A stretch of DNA of 64,000 bases from Eudorina sp. 2006-703-Eu-15. Lineage: Eukaryota; Chlorophyta; Chlorophyceae; Chlamydomonadales; Volvocaceae. The translations under genes were made by a program, and so were the position numbers. Location: the NCBI GenBank assembly GCA_003117195.1, contig BDSI01000041.1:876158-940157 (forward strand). Reading direction: 5' to 3'. Positions 1-11,286 of this stretch are shown here, one piece after another. The notes under the pieces are model-generated. The model made no database searches and was not told the origin of the DNA. It saw only the letters and a program-made list of their open reading frames with translations. Position 1 is the stretch's first letter, and each line of letters starts with the position of its first letter.

Positions 1-3000
1 CAGACGGGACCGCCGCTGCCGCCGCAGCTACCGCTCATTAGTGTCGTCCAGTTTCGTTGCGTAGTGTCGTACAGTGTTGTTCACGTTCGTTATCAGGGTC
101 GTGTATTTGGGTCGGCCATAATGTTTTTGAATGAACGAATGCTTTGTTATCTGATTTTCCTGGTTGTCCTGGCCCCAAGGACAGGTGGGCATACCCGATG
201 TGTGAGGTGCCGCGGGTGCGAGCCACCGGCGGCGGCTGTCTCCTGGCGAGGGCGCCCAAGGGGAAAACCGTCCCCCGGGCAAAGTAGGGCAGCGTCAGCC
301 CGACCATGTGCGTGGGGTCCAGCGCGTATTGATTGAATGCCCAGGCCTCCGGGGTAGGTGTGATGTGATGTGGGTAAACCCCTCCACTCACTTTCGGCGG
401 GGCGCGAAATCTATCTGCAGGCGGCGGCCGGCTGCCAACGGCAACCTGCGGTCCGTTGCACTTGCTTCATTCGCACACCTTGCTTGGCAGCAGCCATCTC
501 TCACACACACATGATGCCGTCGGTGTCTCGGTGGTGATCTACAGGGTGACGGGCCGTCCTGCTGTACTATGCTGTACACAACAATAATTGTCGTACTTGT
601 ATGGGCATCCTTCGTATATGGTTATCAGTTATGCCTGATGAACGCATCATGTGGTTTGTCAAGATGATATAGATATCTTCTGTCGCGGGTTTGTTGTACA
701 TTAGGCATTTCCGTACATATATACAGGTCGCACACGGGGAGCCCATCCATTTCCCCCGGCACGCACCTCCATCCGTCCGGGTCTTACCTCTGGCCTGCTG
801 CCGTACGAATAAGCGAGATAGATGTCACATGGCCGTGTTCGCTTTCGTACACAATCACATACAAATGGTTAAAACAGTGGCAATACTTACGCATACAGGT
901 CATGCATACATGTGGTGTCAATGTAGTTAATGGCACCTACGACACCTATCTTAGGAGCTGTAGGCAGTCGTCGAGTCGTGCACCATGCACCTCCACTCAG
1001 GGTGCTTGTGTTCTTGTTCCGCTGGGTTGCGGCGCCTGCGGATGATGGCCTAGCTAGCTGCCAGGCTGCTGTTGGCAGCTGATTAGCCACGTACGTACCG
1101 ACGCGCCCTTGATCCTGTGGCTGGAGATACAGGTGCTCATCAACGCCATGCATGGCGATATCGTACTGCAAAATAGGGTTGATTGCGGCTGGCTTGGTTT
1201 GGGTTATCAGTTGGTTCGGTTCCAGACGTAGCTAGCTCTATCCGCTGGCTGGACGGCGGCTGCCTAGGAGACGGCGCGAGATAGAGCTAGATAGCTAGCT
1301 GCGTCTCGTCGCGCGGGACGAGACGACATGGGACGAGATGGGACGACGGAGATGATACGGGAATCACTGTACGGCAGGTGTGGGCGGCGCAGACGATGGC
1401 TGCTTCGTGCGTCCGCGAGATGGAGAATGCGCGCATCACATTGCTTGTTTGCTTGTTGGGGTGACTGCGGCCCTCCGTCCGTCGTCCGCCCATCCCTATC
1501 CCTATCCCCATCCCCATCCCCATCCCCATCCCTACGTTCGTTCGTTCGTTCGCCACCCTCGGGCAATCACGCACGTCGTGGGACGTTACGGTTACCCGTC
1601 CAGCAGCGGCTTCAGGAATGGCAGCAGGGGCAGGAAATGGCAGGGGAGCGGCTCCCCGAGGAAATGGCAGGACGGAATGGCAGCAGGGGCAGGAAATGGC
1701 CGAACGAACATGTGCGGGCCGGGCCGGGCCGCCCCATTCGAGGAGAGGAGAGGAGGGAGGTACGTATCATTTTGCTTGATCGCCCCGTGGCGAGGGTCTT
1801 CATCACGCGCAGGGAAGGTAGGGAGTTGCGTCATTATTACTATTTAGGATGTTGCAGTGGACCAGTGATTGATGTGATAACTGATGTGCGAAACAGGGAG
1901 TTGAAATACCGGGCATTAGAGTACTTGCTTGCTGAGGAGTGGCCCGCCGAATGAGCGCTCGCCGTGATTTGCTGCCTGGATGGATGGGATGTTTGGCTTG
2001 TTGGCTTGGGCGAGGTCATTCACGCAGGCGGTGCGGCGAAAGCTTGGAAGCAGGACGAGCTGGTCTGGGTTCGTTACGTTTGTTGGTGACGGTTGGTGGT
2101 TGAGGTGGTTGCCTGCATGCGGCAGTTGGCACTTGGCAGCGATCCAGCAGTTACGTATACATGCCCACACTCCACGCCCGCGCACCGCACTTTGAGACAG
2201 CATCGAGAATTCATTCTTCTTCTGGGCGCGTGGGGCGGGGGCCCTCCGGCGCTCGGCACGTTGCAGCTGTGGTTGTGGGTGGATGTGATGGTCGTTAGTG
2301 CTCATATCGTTTCGTCCGTACAGATCCGTACATACAGATTCTTCTTGCATGGCCGAGTCTCGTCATGAAGGGACTAATTGTATTCCCAGACGTGAATTAT
2401 AATAGGAAGAAATCCTGTGCGGGTAGGTCGTGCAAGTTGTTTTCGTCTGTCTGATTCGTGAAGCAAGCTAAGGCTACTAGCTAGTTGCCAGCCGCTGAGA
2501 TCCGAGGGTTCAGCTAGCGTCTGCTGTGCTGATATCGTAGTCCTCCCTCTCCGGTGGGGTTTATTTGGGATTCGTATTGCTGTTATATATGTGTTATGTT
2601 ACCGCAAAGTGATTAATTAATTCACAGCGTGTTGGCGGTCCACGCGAGGAGCGGGCAGCTCCTCGAGGATCGGAGCAGCTACCAGGGTAACCAGGGACAG
2701 TCATTTTCCGTGATCACGCACCCCGATCTGACCTCACATGCGCCGCGCTGCTCGGTTGCCATCAGGTCTTTTCATTGTTCTATCATCACGCTTTAAGCAA
2801 GCCCGGTCCATCCTATCGCCGCTGCGGAAAGGAACACCTACCTGCATGCCGCGCGCGCTTCTGCTGACGCGCTCGCTCGCGCACACAGCGGCATGCCCGC
2901 AACTCTCGTCACCAAACGTGTCACCAAACAACCCAGAGTTTCCGGACACCGCGTCCTTCAAGCGATGTTCTCAACCAGCGATATCACAACGCACGGCGCG

Positions 3001-3644
3001 AACATTTTGGACCAGAGGCGGCCCGGTCGGTCATCGCGGCCCTTGGACTGCAGTACAGCTCCTCGGACGGGACGACGCGCGAAAGATGCCTTCGCCCGGC
3101 GGCCTCCATCGAACCGACAAACAAAAGAGCCCTTTGCAGCTGCTGCTGTTATAACTCTGTGTGATCGAGAACTGCGTTGTGCAAACCGACGGATTGCCAA
3201 AAGCCCTTTCCGTGGTCAGTACATTATTACCGTAAACAATCACGGCCCAACAGCAGCCCGCCCATCAGCAGGTAGCTAGGGCTAGATTAGGTCACCGATC
3301 ACCGCGCCGCTGCTTGCCACCCCTAGAGCACGGCCGCGTTTCATTCTGGACGGAAAAGCGAGCACTAGGACAGCTAGGCTGTGCTTGAACAGTTGGCTTT
3401 GTCGGCTAAGCACACGTTGACCTCCGTCCGAGGGAAAATGGGCTGACTGAAATCGTCGTCGGCACACCACAATCCTTGGCAAATACGGTACATACATGAC
3501 TAGTACATCTCCCGCTGGCCAGCTCAAGTTGGCGACCAGCTACCCCAAAGGAAAGCAACCAGCAGCTCGCGGCGTCGCAGAGCCCCCTCCCCACCACGAC
3601 CACGACGACACGGGCGGCGACGACACGGGCGACGGCGACCCGAC
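1..3644. other. Region without a supported gene
   Basis: I see no convincing exon chain here. Open frames exist on both strands, but they are short or made of simple repeats. Visible content includes a hexamer microsatellite (CCCTAT then CCCCAT units) at about 1496-1533, followed by tetramer GTTC repeats to about 1552. An imperfect direct repeat of GGAATGGCAGCAGGGGCAGG lies at about 1615-1700. The part from about 2370 to 2640 is relatively AT-rich. The stretch just before 3645 presumably contains the promoter and 5' UTR of the F-box/LRR gene, but I recognise no core element. Confidence 0.5.
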
Positions 3645-6626
3645 ATGCCTCCGCCCCACACCGCCCGCCGCCTGGCGCACCTGCCCGCCGACCTGCTCGC
3701 CCTCCTCCTCCACCGCCTCCCGCGCGCCTCGCGCCGCAGCCTCGCCGCCTGCTGCCGGGAGCTCCGCGACGCCGTCCTCGGCGCCTGCGCCACCCGCCTG
3801 TCGCTGCGGCTGCTGGGACCCGCCGCCGCCGCCGCCGGCCAGCTGCTGCCGCACCGCACCGCCGCGCGCATGCTTCTAGCCGCCGCCGCTGCCGGCGGAC
3901 CCACCAGCGCCCTCCGCCACCTGGAGCTCCACTTCCTCACCCACCGCCCCGCCGCACCCGACCTGTGGGATCTGGCAGCCGCGGTGGCGCCGCTGGGTCG
4001 GCTGCGGGTGCTCGTCCTGCGGCGGCGGCGGCGGCGGTGCGCGGCGCTGCCGCCGCAACCGGCGGGCGCCAGGACACGGGGCCACATCAGCAGGGGCGGC
4101 GGAGGCGGCGGCTCGGCGGCCTTTGACCGCCCGCCGGGCTGTCCGGGGTCCGCCCCAGGAGCGGGAGAGGGGACCGGGCTCGCTGTCACTGCCGCTGCCA
4201 GGGGGCAGGGGGCGGGACCGCCGGCGGGGCGCACGTGGTCCTACTCGGAGCTTGCGCTCGCGCGTGCTTGGGTAGGCCTGGCGGAGGCGCTGAGCGGCGG
4301 CGGCGGTGTGAGGTCGGGGGGGAGGCAGGTGCACCTCCTCTTGGAGCCCGAAGTGCTGCCGGAGTGGCCGCCGCCGCCGCCGCCGCCGCCAACCGAGCCC
4401 GCCGTCACCACCGCCGCCGCCACCGCCGCCGCTGCGCCAGCAGCGCCCCCGCCGTCAGACGTCTTGCCGGCGCCGTATGCCTGGATGGGCTTCCTGGCGC
4501 AGGGCCGTCCGAACCTGCGGCTCGGGCTGCTGGGCGGTGGGGTACTGAGCGCGGACAGTCGCAGCAGCAGCAGCGGTGGCAGCGGCGGCGTTGGTGGTGG
4601 CGGTCGTCGTAGCCCAGAAGGCGCCGCAAATGACCTCTCGATCGTTTGCCGTGATCGCGGGAGGATTATGAATGGCGCTGACCTGGAAGTTGACGCAGCA
4701 GCAGATGCGGAGCGCACCGTCGCCGCCTCCGCCTCCGCCTCCGCCGCTGCTGCTGCTGCTGGCGGCGTCCCAAGTTCGGCCGAGCGCGCGTTGTCGTCCA
4801 TGTCGGTATCGAGGTTGCTCGTCCAGTTTCCGGAGGAGCTGGGCGCGTTGTCGTACCTGGGGCCCTCCCTAGACTGTCTGTCACTGGTGCTGAGCGGGTC
4901 GGTGCAAGACCGTGCGTCGTCGCCGTCGCGGTCGCCGCCAGCATCGCGCACGGCTGCGGCGGCGGCGGCGGCAGCGGCGGCGGCGGCTCCGCGGCCCCGG
5001 GAGTCCATCACCCGGAGGCCGCCAGTGCGGCCGCAGTCGGCCGCCACTGCCCCGGCGGCGGCGGCGGCGGCGGCGGCTGCAGCCTTGGCGCGGCCGCAGG
5101 CCCCAGCCACACCCACCGGCGCCTGCGATACTTACAACTTCACCAATCTCACATACAACGGCGCCGGAAGCGGTCGCAGCGGCGGCGACAACGGCCGTCG
5201 CGGCACTAGCGACAAGAGCGGCGGCAGCAGCGGCGCTTACGACCGGAGCGGCGGCGGCGGTGGGCGTGTGGGTGGCGGCACGTGTCCTCCGGGGCCCGGG
5301 GCCGGGGCCGGCGCCGACCTGCCCGCTGGAGGGCAGCCGCTCGGTCCCACCCGGGCCGGGGGGCGGCGGGGATCGGAACCCCGGAGGGGAAGGAAGGGGG
5401 GGCCGCCGGGGCGGATGCCTCCCGGACCGCCGACGCCGCCGCCCGCATCTCAGGCTCGGTCCGGGGCCCCCGGGTTGGAGACCCTGCGCAATGGGCGCAT
5501 CGACTGCGGCTGCAAGGATACGGACGGCAGCATTGTCGGCGTCGCCAGAGGTGGTGGTTTCGGTGGTAGCGGTGGTGGCAGTGGCGGTGGCGGTGATGGT
5601 GGTGCTGGCGGTGGGTCGACACCACCACCCGCGGCGGCCACATCGCAGCCGTCCTCGGCCGCCGACCCACACCACGCGGACCAGGTTGTGTCTCCGCCGA
5701 CCCAGATGACGTTGCCACTACAGCCGCTACAGCCGCTACAGCTGCTGCGTGCGTTGCCGTACTTAGCTAACCTAACGGTTTTGGAGGTGGTGCATGTGCT
5801 GAGCTCATACGGCAGAGCAGGTGGCGCCAGCACCAGCGCCGGCGGCGGCGTGGGGTCGTCGTCGCCGTCGGCGGCGGCGGCGGGGTCGGCGGCGGCGGCG
5901 GGCGGCGAGTTGCTCCGGATTCTGGCGGATCGTGCGCCGCGCCTCCGCCGCCTGTGGCTGGGGCTGTCGGTGCCGCCGCCGGCGGCGGACTTGCAGGTGA
6001 GACCCGTGGCAGGAGGCCCCCAGTGCATGTGGTGTGGTTGTACGGCAATAGATGTACGGTTGATGTACGACGACAATGACCGCGACGACAAGAGTCTTGA
6101 AGGATCTGCCCTGGGACGGCCGCAAATGACGGGCGTGCGACCTGTCTGATTGCCACGTTGCGTTGCGTTGCGTCCGGCGGTTTACGGACCCATGGGTCGA
6201 AAGGGAGAGGGTGAGGGACTGAGGGTGAGAGGGTGCGCGCCGTCAAGGTGAAGCATTTTCGGGACTTTTTGGGTCCGACAGCCGTACCGAGCTCTGCTGG
6301 TATCCTGATTGCTGCCGTTCTGCCGTGGTCGCTGCCGCAGGCCCTACAACACCTGCCTTGCCTCACGTCCCTGGATATCCGACCGCCGCAGCTGCCGCCG
6401 CTGAAGGGGCCATTCTCCGCCTCCGCCTCCGCCGCCGCCGCCGCCGCCGCCCTCGACTGCGCTCCGGCCACCGGACCCCGTGGCCTGTCCCTCGCCCACG
6501 CCCGCGCCCTTAACGCCTGCCCCAACCTGCGGCACCTCTCCTTGGAGTACCTGGGGGACCCGGAGGATCCCTGGAGCGATTGCTCGTCCTCCTCCCCCGC
6601 TGCCGCCGCTGCCGCCGCCGCTGCCT

Positions 6627-6663
<37 letters not shown>

Positions 6664-8470
6664 CGGCGGCGTCACCAGCCTCCAGGTGTCGCGGTGCGTC
6701 CTGGCCCGGGCCTGTCCGCCGCTGGGCCTTATGTTCCCCGCGCTGCAGCGCCTGACCCTGTCAAAGCTGCCGTCCCTGGAGTCCACTTGGCGGATCATCC
6801 TCACGCTGCCGTACCTGGCCTCCCTGGAGCTCCGAGACCCCTGGCCGCTGAGGGAAGAGCTGCGACTCATGGGCAGCTGCCTGGCGGCGGCGGCGGCGGC
6901 GTCACAGCTGCCGGTGGGGTTGTCGACGGCGCCGACACCGCCGCCATCACCCTTGCCGATGACGCCGCCGCCACAGGTGGTGGCGGCCGCCGCCGTCGGG
7001 CGGGCCGCGCCTGCGCTGGCAACTGCCGGCGTGCCGCCGCGACCAGAACTCGACCGGATGGCGGCGGCGGCGGCGGCGGCGGCGCCCCGGTCTGCGGGGG
7101 TCCTCGTCGCAGGCGGCGCGTCCGGCGGCGGCGGAGCCGAGCTCGCGCCGCGGCCAGATTCGGCGCAAATGGCGACGCGGACGGCGACGCGGTCGGCGAC
7201 CGCAGTGCTGCTGCGGCGGCTGCACGTCGGTGAGCTGCAGGACGAATACTCAGTCGCCGCGGCGGTGGGGGCGGCGGCACAGATGTGGCCCGTGGGTCGA
7301 TTTCCGCCGGAGGATGCCGGCGACCCCGCCAACGGCGGCGCGGAGCGCGTCCTGTCGCTAGGGCTGGCGTGGCGAGGACTGTGGCCCGTGGGTCGGTCGC
7401 GCCGCAACGTATCGCGACGTGGCAGCAACGGCGCACATCATGTTTCGTACGATCGTACAGCGAATGTCGCCCCGGAGAGGTGTAGCGGCGGCGGCGGCGG
7501 CGGCGGTGGCGCAGCCGCGGCGTTCAAGCGTGAGGTCCTGCTGAGGGCGCTTTCGCGGTGCGGGGCGGAGCACTTGGTGGTGGAGGTGGAAGAGGGTGGC
7601 TGTGAGGGTGGCAGTGAGGGTGGCAGTGAGGGTGGCACTGACGGGGCGGCGCGGGGCGAAGACGAGGAGGGTGAGGACGATCACGGCGGGAGGGAGGGGG
7701 AGGAATACGAGATGGTGGATTTGGATGACGACGACGACGAGGAGGAGGAGGAGGAGGAGGAGGAGGAGGAGGTCGTCAGAGGCATCGAGGGGGCACTGGA
7801 CGGGGTTGAGGGCGCGGGAAGGGCGGCGGCGCGGAAGATTGGTGGTAGTGGCGGCAGCGCCGCGATCCCCGCCGCAGCGGCGGCGGCGGCGGCACGTGCC
7901 GTCTCGGGCCGGGCGGTGGCGTGTTCTGCCCCCGTCGGCGCTGTACCGTACATTGACCGTACGACAGCTACACAGCGACCGGCCGGCCCCGGAAGGCCGA
8001 CGGCGTGCCCGGGGTGCTGCCGATCCACCGCCGTCACATCCTCCAGCGACTGTACGACACTGGAGCCGCCTGAGGTGACGGGGCCGGAGTCTCTCCTGCC
8101 CTCGTTAGCCTCCGTACTGTCGTACATGCCACGGCTCCGTACATTCACTCTCCGTGGGTTCACGGACCTGGGCCCCGATCTTGCTGCGGCCCTGGTGACG
8201 CTGGTCTGCGAGGGCGGCGGCTGCAACCGCGGCGGCGATGGCGGCGGCGGCGGCGGCGGGGACGCCCCAACCCGTGGGCATCGTACCGTGCTGCGCCGGC
8301 TGGATTTTGTGGATTGCGGCTGTGCGGTGTGCGGGCTGTGTGGCGGCGGCGAGGCGGCCCTAGCGGCCCAGGCGCGAGTACTGGGTGCGGTGGCGGCGGC
8401 GGGGGCCGGCGGCGGCGGCAGTGGCAGTGGCGGGAGTCCGGCTGCCGTACTGGAGCTGGGATTCTTCTGA
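3645..8470 (+). CDS. Large F-box / leucine-rich-repeat protein, two exons
   Basis: Predicted exons are 3645-5996 and 6341-8470. The intron 5997-6340 (donor GTGAGA, acceptor CCGCAG) joins the frames in phase 0, giving about 1493 residues. Residues about 13-45 look like an F-box (LPADLLALLLHRLPRASRRS), the module that binds SKP1 in SCF ubiquitin ligases. Leucine-rich stretches follow, for example LRHLELHFL near the start, LPYLANLTVLEVV before the splice, LPCLTSLDI across it, and MPRLRTFTLRGF near the end. They are separated by long Ala, Gly and Pro runs and an Asp/Glu run near residues 1245-1262. An F-box with LRRs usually marks a substrate receptor; that function is inferred. The second exon from base 7015 (residue about 1009) is the source of the tandem copies downstream. 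I cannot exclude further small introns in the low-complexity parts. Confidence 0.7.
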
Positions 8471-8751
8471 AGGATGGCTGACTGAGCGCGTTTCTGCAGC
8501 CACCACCGAGATTACGGCGCTGCCGCATCTGCCGTCCGAAAGAAAGAGAATGCCCACATCATACCACATCACATTACGTAACGACGGGTCGTCGAACACT
8601 GAGACGGATGATAACGAATGATTGCAGGTATTCGACGCATTGCGGTGTTGACCTCAACCATTGGGCGTGGAACCTCCCCTTTTCGCGGCGCCAGGCGCTT
8701 CCACATCTCACCGCACCCGGGGGGGGGGGCCGTGGCGTCGGAGGCTCGGCG

Positions 8752-8902
8752 CGGTACAGCCGAGGAGCGCTGCTAGCCAGCCCAGTACGTCCAGCCTGCC
8801 AGCTGTGGGCTGGTAGCCCCGCTGGGCGGGGCCGGCAGGCACCGGCTTGGCTCCTGGGGCGCGTCGTTCCCCAGGCTGGCCGCAGCAGGCAGCGGTGGAG
8901 CA
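8752..8902. repeat. Dispersed element with T-shaped fold, copy in unit 1
   Basis: The core 8794-8840 can form a three-way junction. The outer stem is GCCTG/CAGGC. One arm is CCAGC-TGTGG-GCTGG and the other is GCCCCGC-TGG-GCGGGGC. The same 47 bases recur exactly in a different context at 45437-45483, with homology extending to both sides. It is therefore a dispersed element carried inside the duplicated segment. Confidence 0.75.
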
Positions 8903-9159
8903 GGCGGGTCTGTCAGTGCCCCGTTGCACCTCAAACATGCGTCTGCATGATCGCAAACGGGCGATGAGGGATCCCGAAGGATACATTTTGATGGATGCGA
9001 TTTGTTAAGCGCGGCTTCGCGCCCTGCCAACCCGTGTCCGCGCAGTCGCAGTAGCGCTGCACACGTGTGCACCGGTTTTCAGGCAAGATGACCATGGTTA
9101 GCGTAGAAGGTTGCGCACCATGTAGTTTTAAGTAAACAATATTCTTGCAGTCATGTGAA

Positions 9160-9164
9160 TGTAA
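9160..9164 (+). promoter_or_regulatory. Possible polyadenylation signal TGTAA for the F-box/LRR gene
   Basis: TGTAA is the usual polyadenylation signal of Chlamydomonas-type algae. This is the first one I see after the stop codon at 8470, which would give a 3' UTR near 700 bases. Another lies at 9312-9316. The pentamer is common in AT-richer DNA, so the assignment is weak. Confidence 0.35.
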
Positions 9165-9993
9165 TTGCCCTTCATGAAGACCTTGTTTTCGTATGGCAGG
9201 GTACGGCGTCGACGACGGGGCATAAACTACTTGCTCTCAATTCATTCTCAGATCTGGCACCGTGTGGCTTTCAAGTGCACATACTTATCTGAAAGGACTA
9301 TCACCGATTTCTGTAACCTGGAAGTGCAGACGCAGGATGCCAGAAAATGCAACAGCTGGACGCAGCTTATGGGAACTTAAGACGCAAGCTGAAGTTCGTG
9401 AGCCCATTTTGCTAGATCGTAATCGCTGGCGCGGCTCACGATCATCGAAGCACAAGGCAAATGGGACAGCCGACGTCGTTTTCCCATCGCCAATGCCAGC
9501 CAGACCCTTTCCAACGTGGATCAATTGGATGGCATGCGACATGGATCACCTTGATGGACCAGGAGCTGCAACGGCTGTTTCTTGTGCACAGCAGCAAGTG
9601 ACATGCCTCGGAAATGAGCAATTCCAAGTCGAGGTCGAACGGCTGCTGCAATCATGAACTAATCGAGCGAGGTACATACCAATAGGTATGGTTTGGAATG
9701 AATATGCAAGCGCTGAATTTGTGCCTCGTAGGAAGGTCAAGTGAATGCGTGATGGCTTCACCGGAAGCAAAAGCGGCACGGAGCCTGCCGGAAGATTGAA
9801 CTGCATAATCGCTTTTTTATGATAAGAGAAGCTTTCGAATAGTTCCTCCGAGATGGACGTGGAAGTGAGGAACAGATGAAGGTATCATGCACGGTATCTT
9901 GCACGGCCGCTGCCGCAGGTGCCCATCCAAGCGCTCGGCAGTTCAAGGCGCGACGTGATCCTTGCCCAATCATCCTGCTGGATTTTGCTGCCG

Positions 9994-11286
9994 CACACAC
10001 GACTGATCAACACCGGCTGTCTTGCAAGGCCGCTGCTGCAGGTGCCGGTCCACGCGGTCGTTCGTACAAGACCTACCTGCCGTGATCGTGACTGAGGACT
10101 CCTGCTACTGGATGCGCACCGCGCGCGGGGCGTCAAGTACCTGTCAGGACCCGCTGGACCTACCTGGATCGTTTAACTACTGAGACAAAGGTTGTAGCGC
10201 TTCGAAGGGGGGCAGGGTCTGGGGACTTCAATAGGTCGCCTGCAGCAGCCCCGCCCATGCATCCGCCTTCTGGGACAAAGGGATGGGTGCTTTGTTGTGT
10301 GATGTCCTATCGGTTAGTTGCTTGGTTCCAAGTTTGCAGGTCAGGTCGCGACGAAGAAAGTTCGTGCGGCTCTGCTGACGTGACGAGGACGGCGGCGACG
10401 GCAACATGCAGGTCATGCCAGGTAGGATCATACCGTGCGGGGTCGTTGGGGAATGAAGTGCGCGGGCCACGGGGTTGAGCGCCATGACCCGTGGGTCGGC
10501 GGGTCCGTATGCTGGTCGGCCTGGATACGGTGTTTTGCAAGGGCTGTGTGGGGCATGCTCATGGGCCAAGTCGACCATCGTTTACCGCGCCGCCGCTGTT
10601 TTCCAGAATTTGGAATGAATGTCGCGCATTGACGTTGCTGTTTCCGGACACACGACTGATCAACACCGGCTGTCTTGCAAGGCCGCTGCTGCAGGTGCCG
10701 GTCCACGCGGTCGTTCGTACAAGACCTACCTGCCGTGATCGTGACTGAGGTCTCCTGCTACTGGATGCGCACCGCGCGCGCGCGGGGCGTCAAGTACCTG
10801 TCAGGACCCGCTGGACCTACCTGGATCGTTTAACGACTGAGACAAAGGTTGTAGCGCTTCGAAGGGGGGCAGGGTCTGGGGACTTCAATAGGTCGCCTGC
10901 AGCAGCCCCGCCCATGCATCCGCCTTCTGGGACAAAGGGATGGGTGCTTTGTTGTGTGATGTTGTATCGGTTAATTGCTTGGTTCCAAGTTTGCAGGTCA
11001 GGTCGCGACGAAGAAAGTTCGTGCGGCTCTGCTGACGTGACGAGGACGGCGGCGACGGCAACATGCAGGTCATGCCAGGTAGGATCATACCGTGCGGGGT
11101 CGTTGGGGGAATGAAGTGCGCGGGCCACGGGGTTGAGCGCCATGACCCGTGGGTCGGCGGGTCCGTATGCTGGTCGGCCTGGATACGGTGTTTTGCAAGG
11201 GCTGTGTGGGGCATGCTCATGGGCCAAGTCGACCATCGTTTACCGCGCCGCCGCTGTTTTCCAGAATTTGGAATGAGTGTCGCGCA
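9994..11286 (+). repeat. Satellite array of unit 1: 2 repeats of about 654 bp
   Basis: The two repeats start with the phase CACGACTGATCAAC at 9998 and 10651. The last is cut short by about 20 bases where the array meets the next spacer (after TGTCGCGCAT, base 11286). The first repeat has the GTCCTATCGGTTAGTTG variant and the second has GTTGTATCGGTTAATTG. Open frames occur on both strands in each repeat, but none runs through the array; I regard it as noncoding. Confidence 0.93.

Larger units (their letters stand above)
8471..9993. other. Spacer between F-box/LRR 3' end and satellite array
   Basis: This is a noncoding spacer present in all four units (15542-17062, 27172-28691 and 36199-37718 are its copies). 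It contains a C/G run near 8718-8730, a foldable dispersed element (8752-8902) and a possible polyadenylation signal (TGTAA at 9160-9164). Just before the array is a degenerate copy of part of the satellite (about 9897-9940). Short open frames are kept in all copies, but the copies are nearly identical DNA, so this says nothing about coding. Confidence 0.6.

Noticed and set aside
1328..1954. 208-codon plus-strand frame near the left end as a gene
   Set aside because: Much of it translates a hexamer microsatellite and a local repeat, with no domain and no splice pattern.
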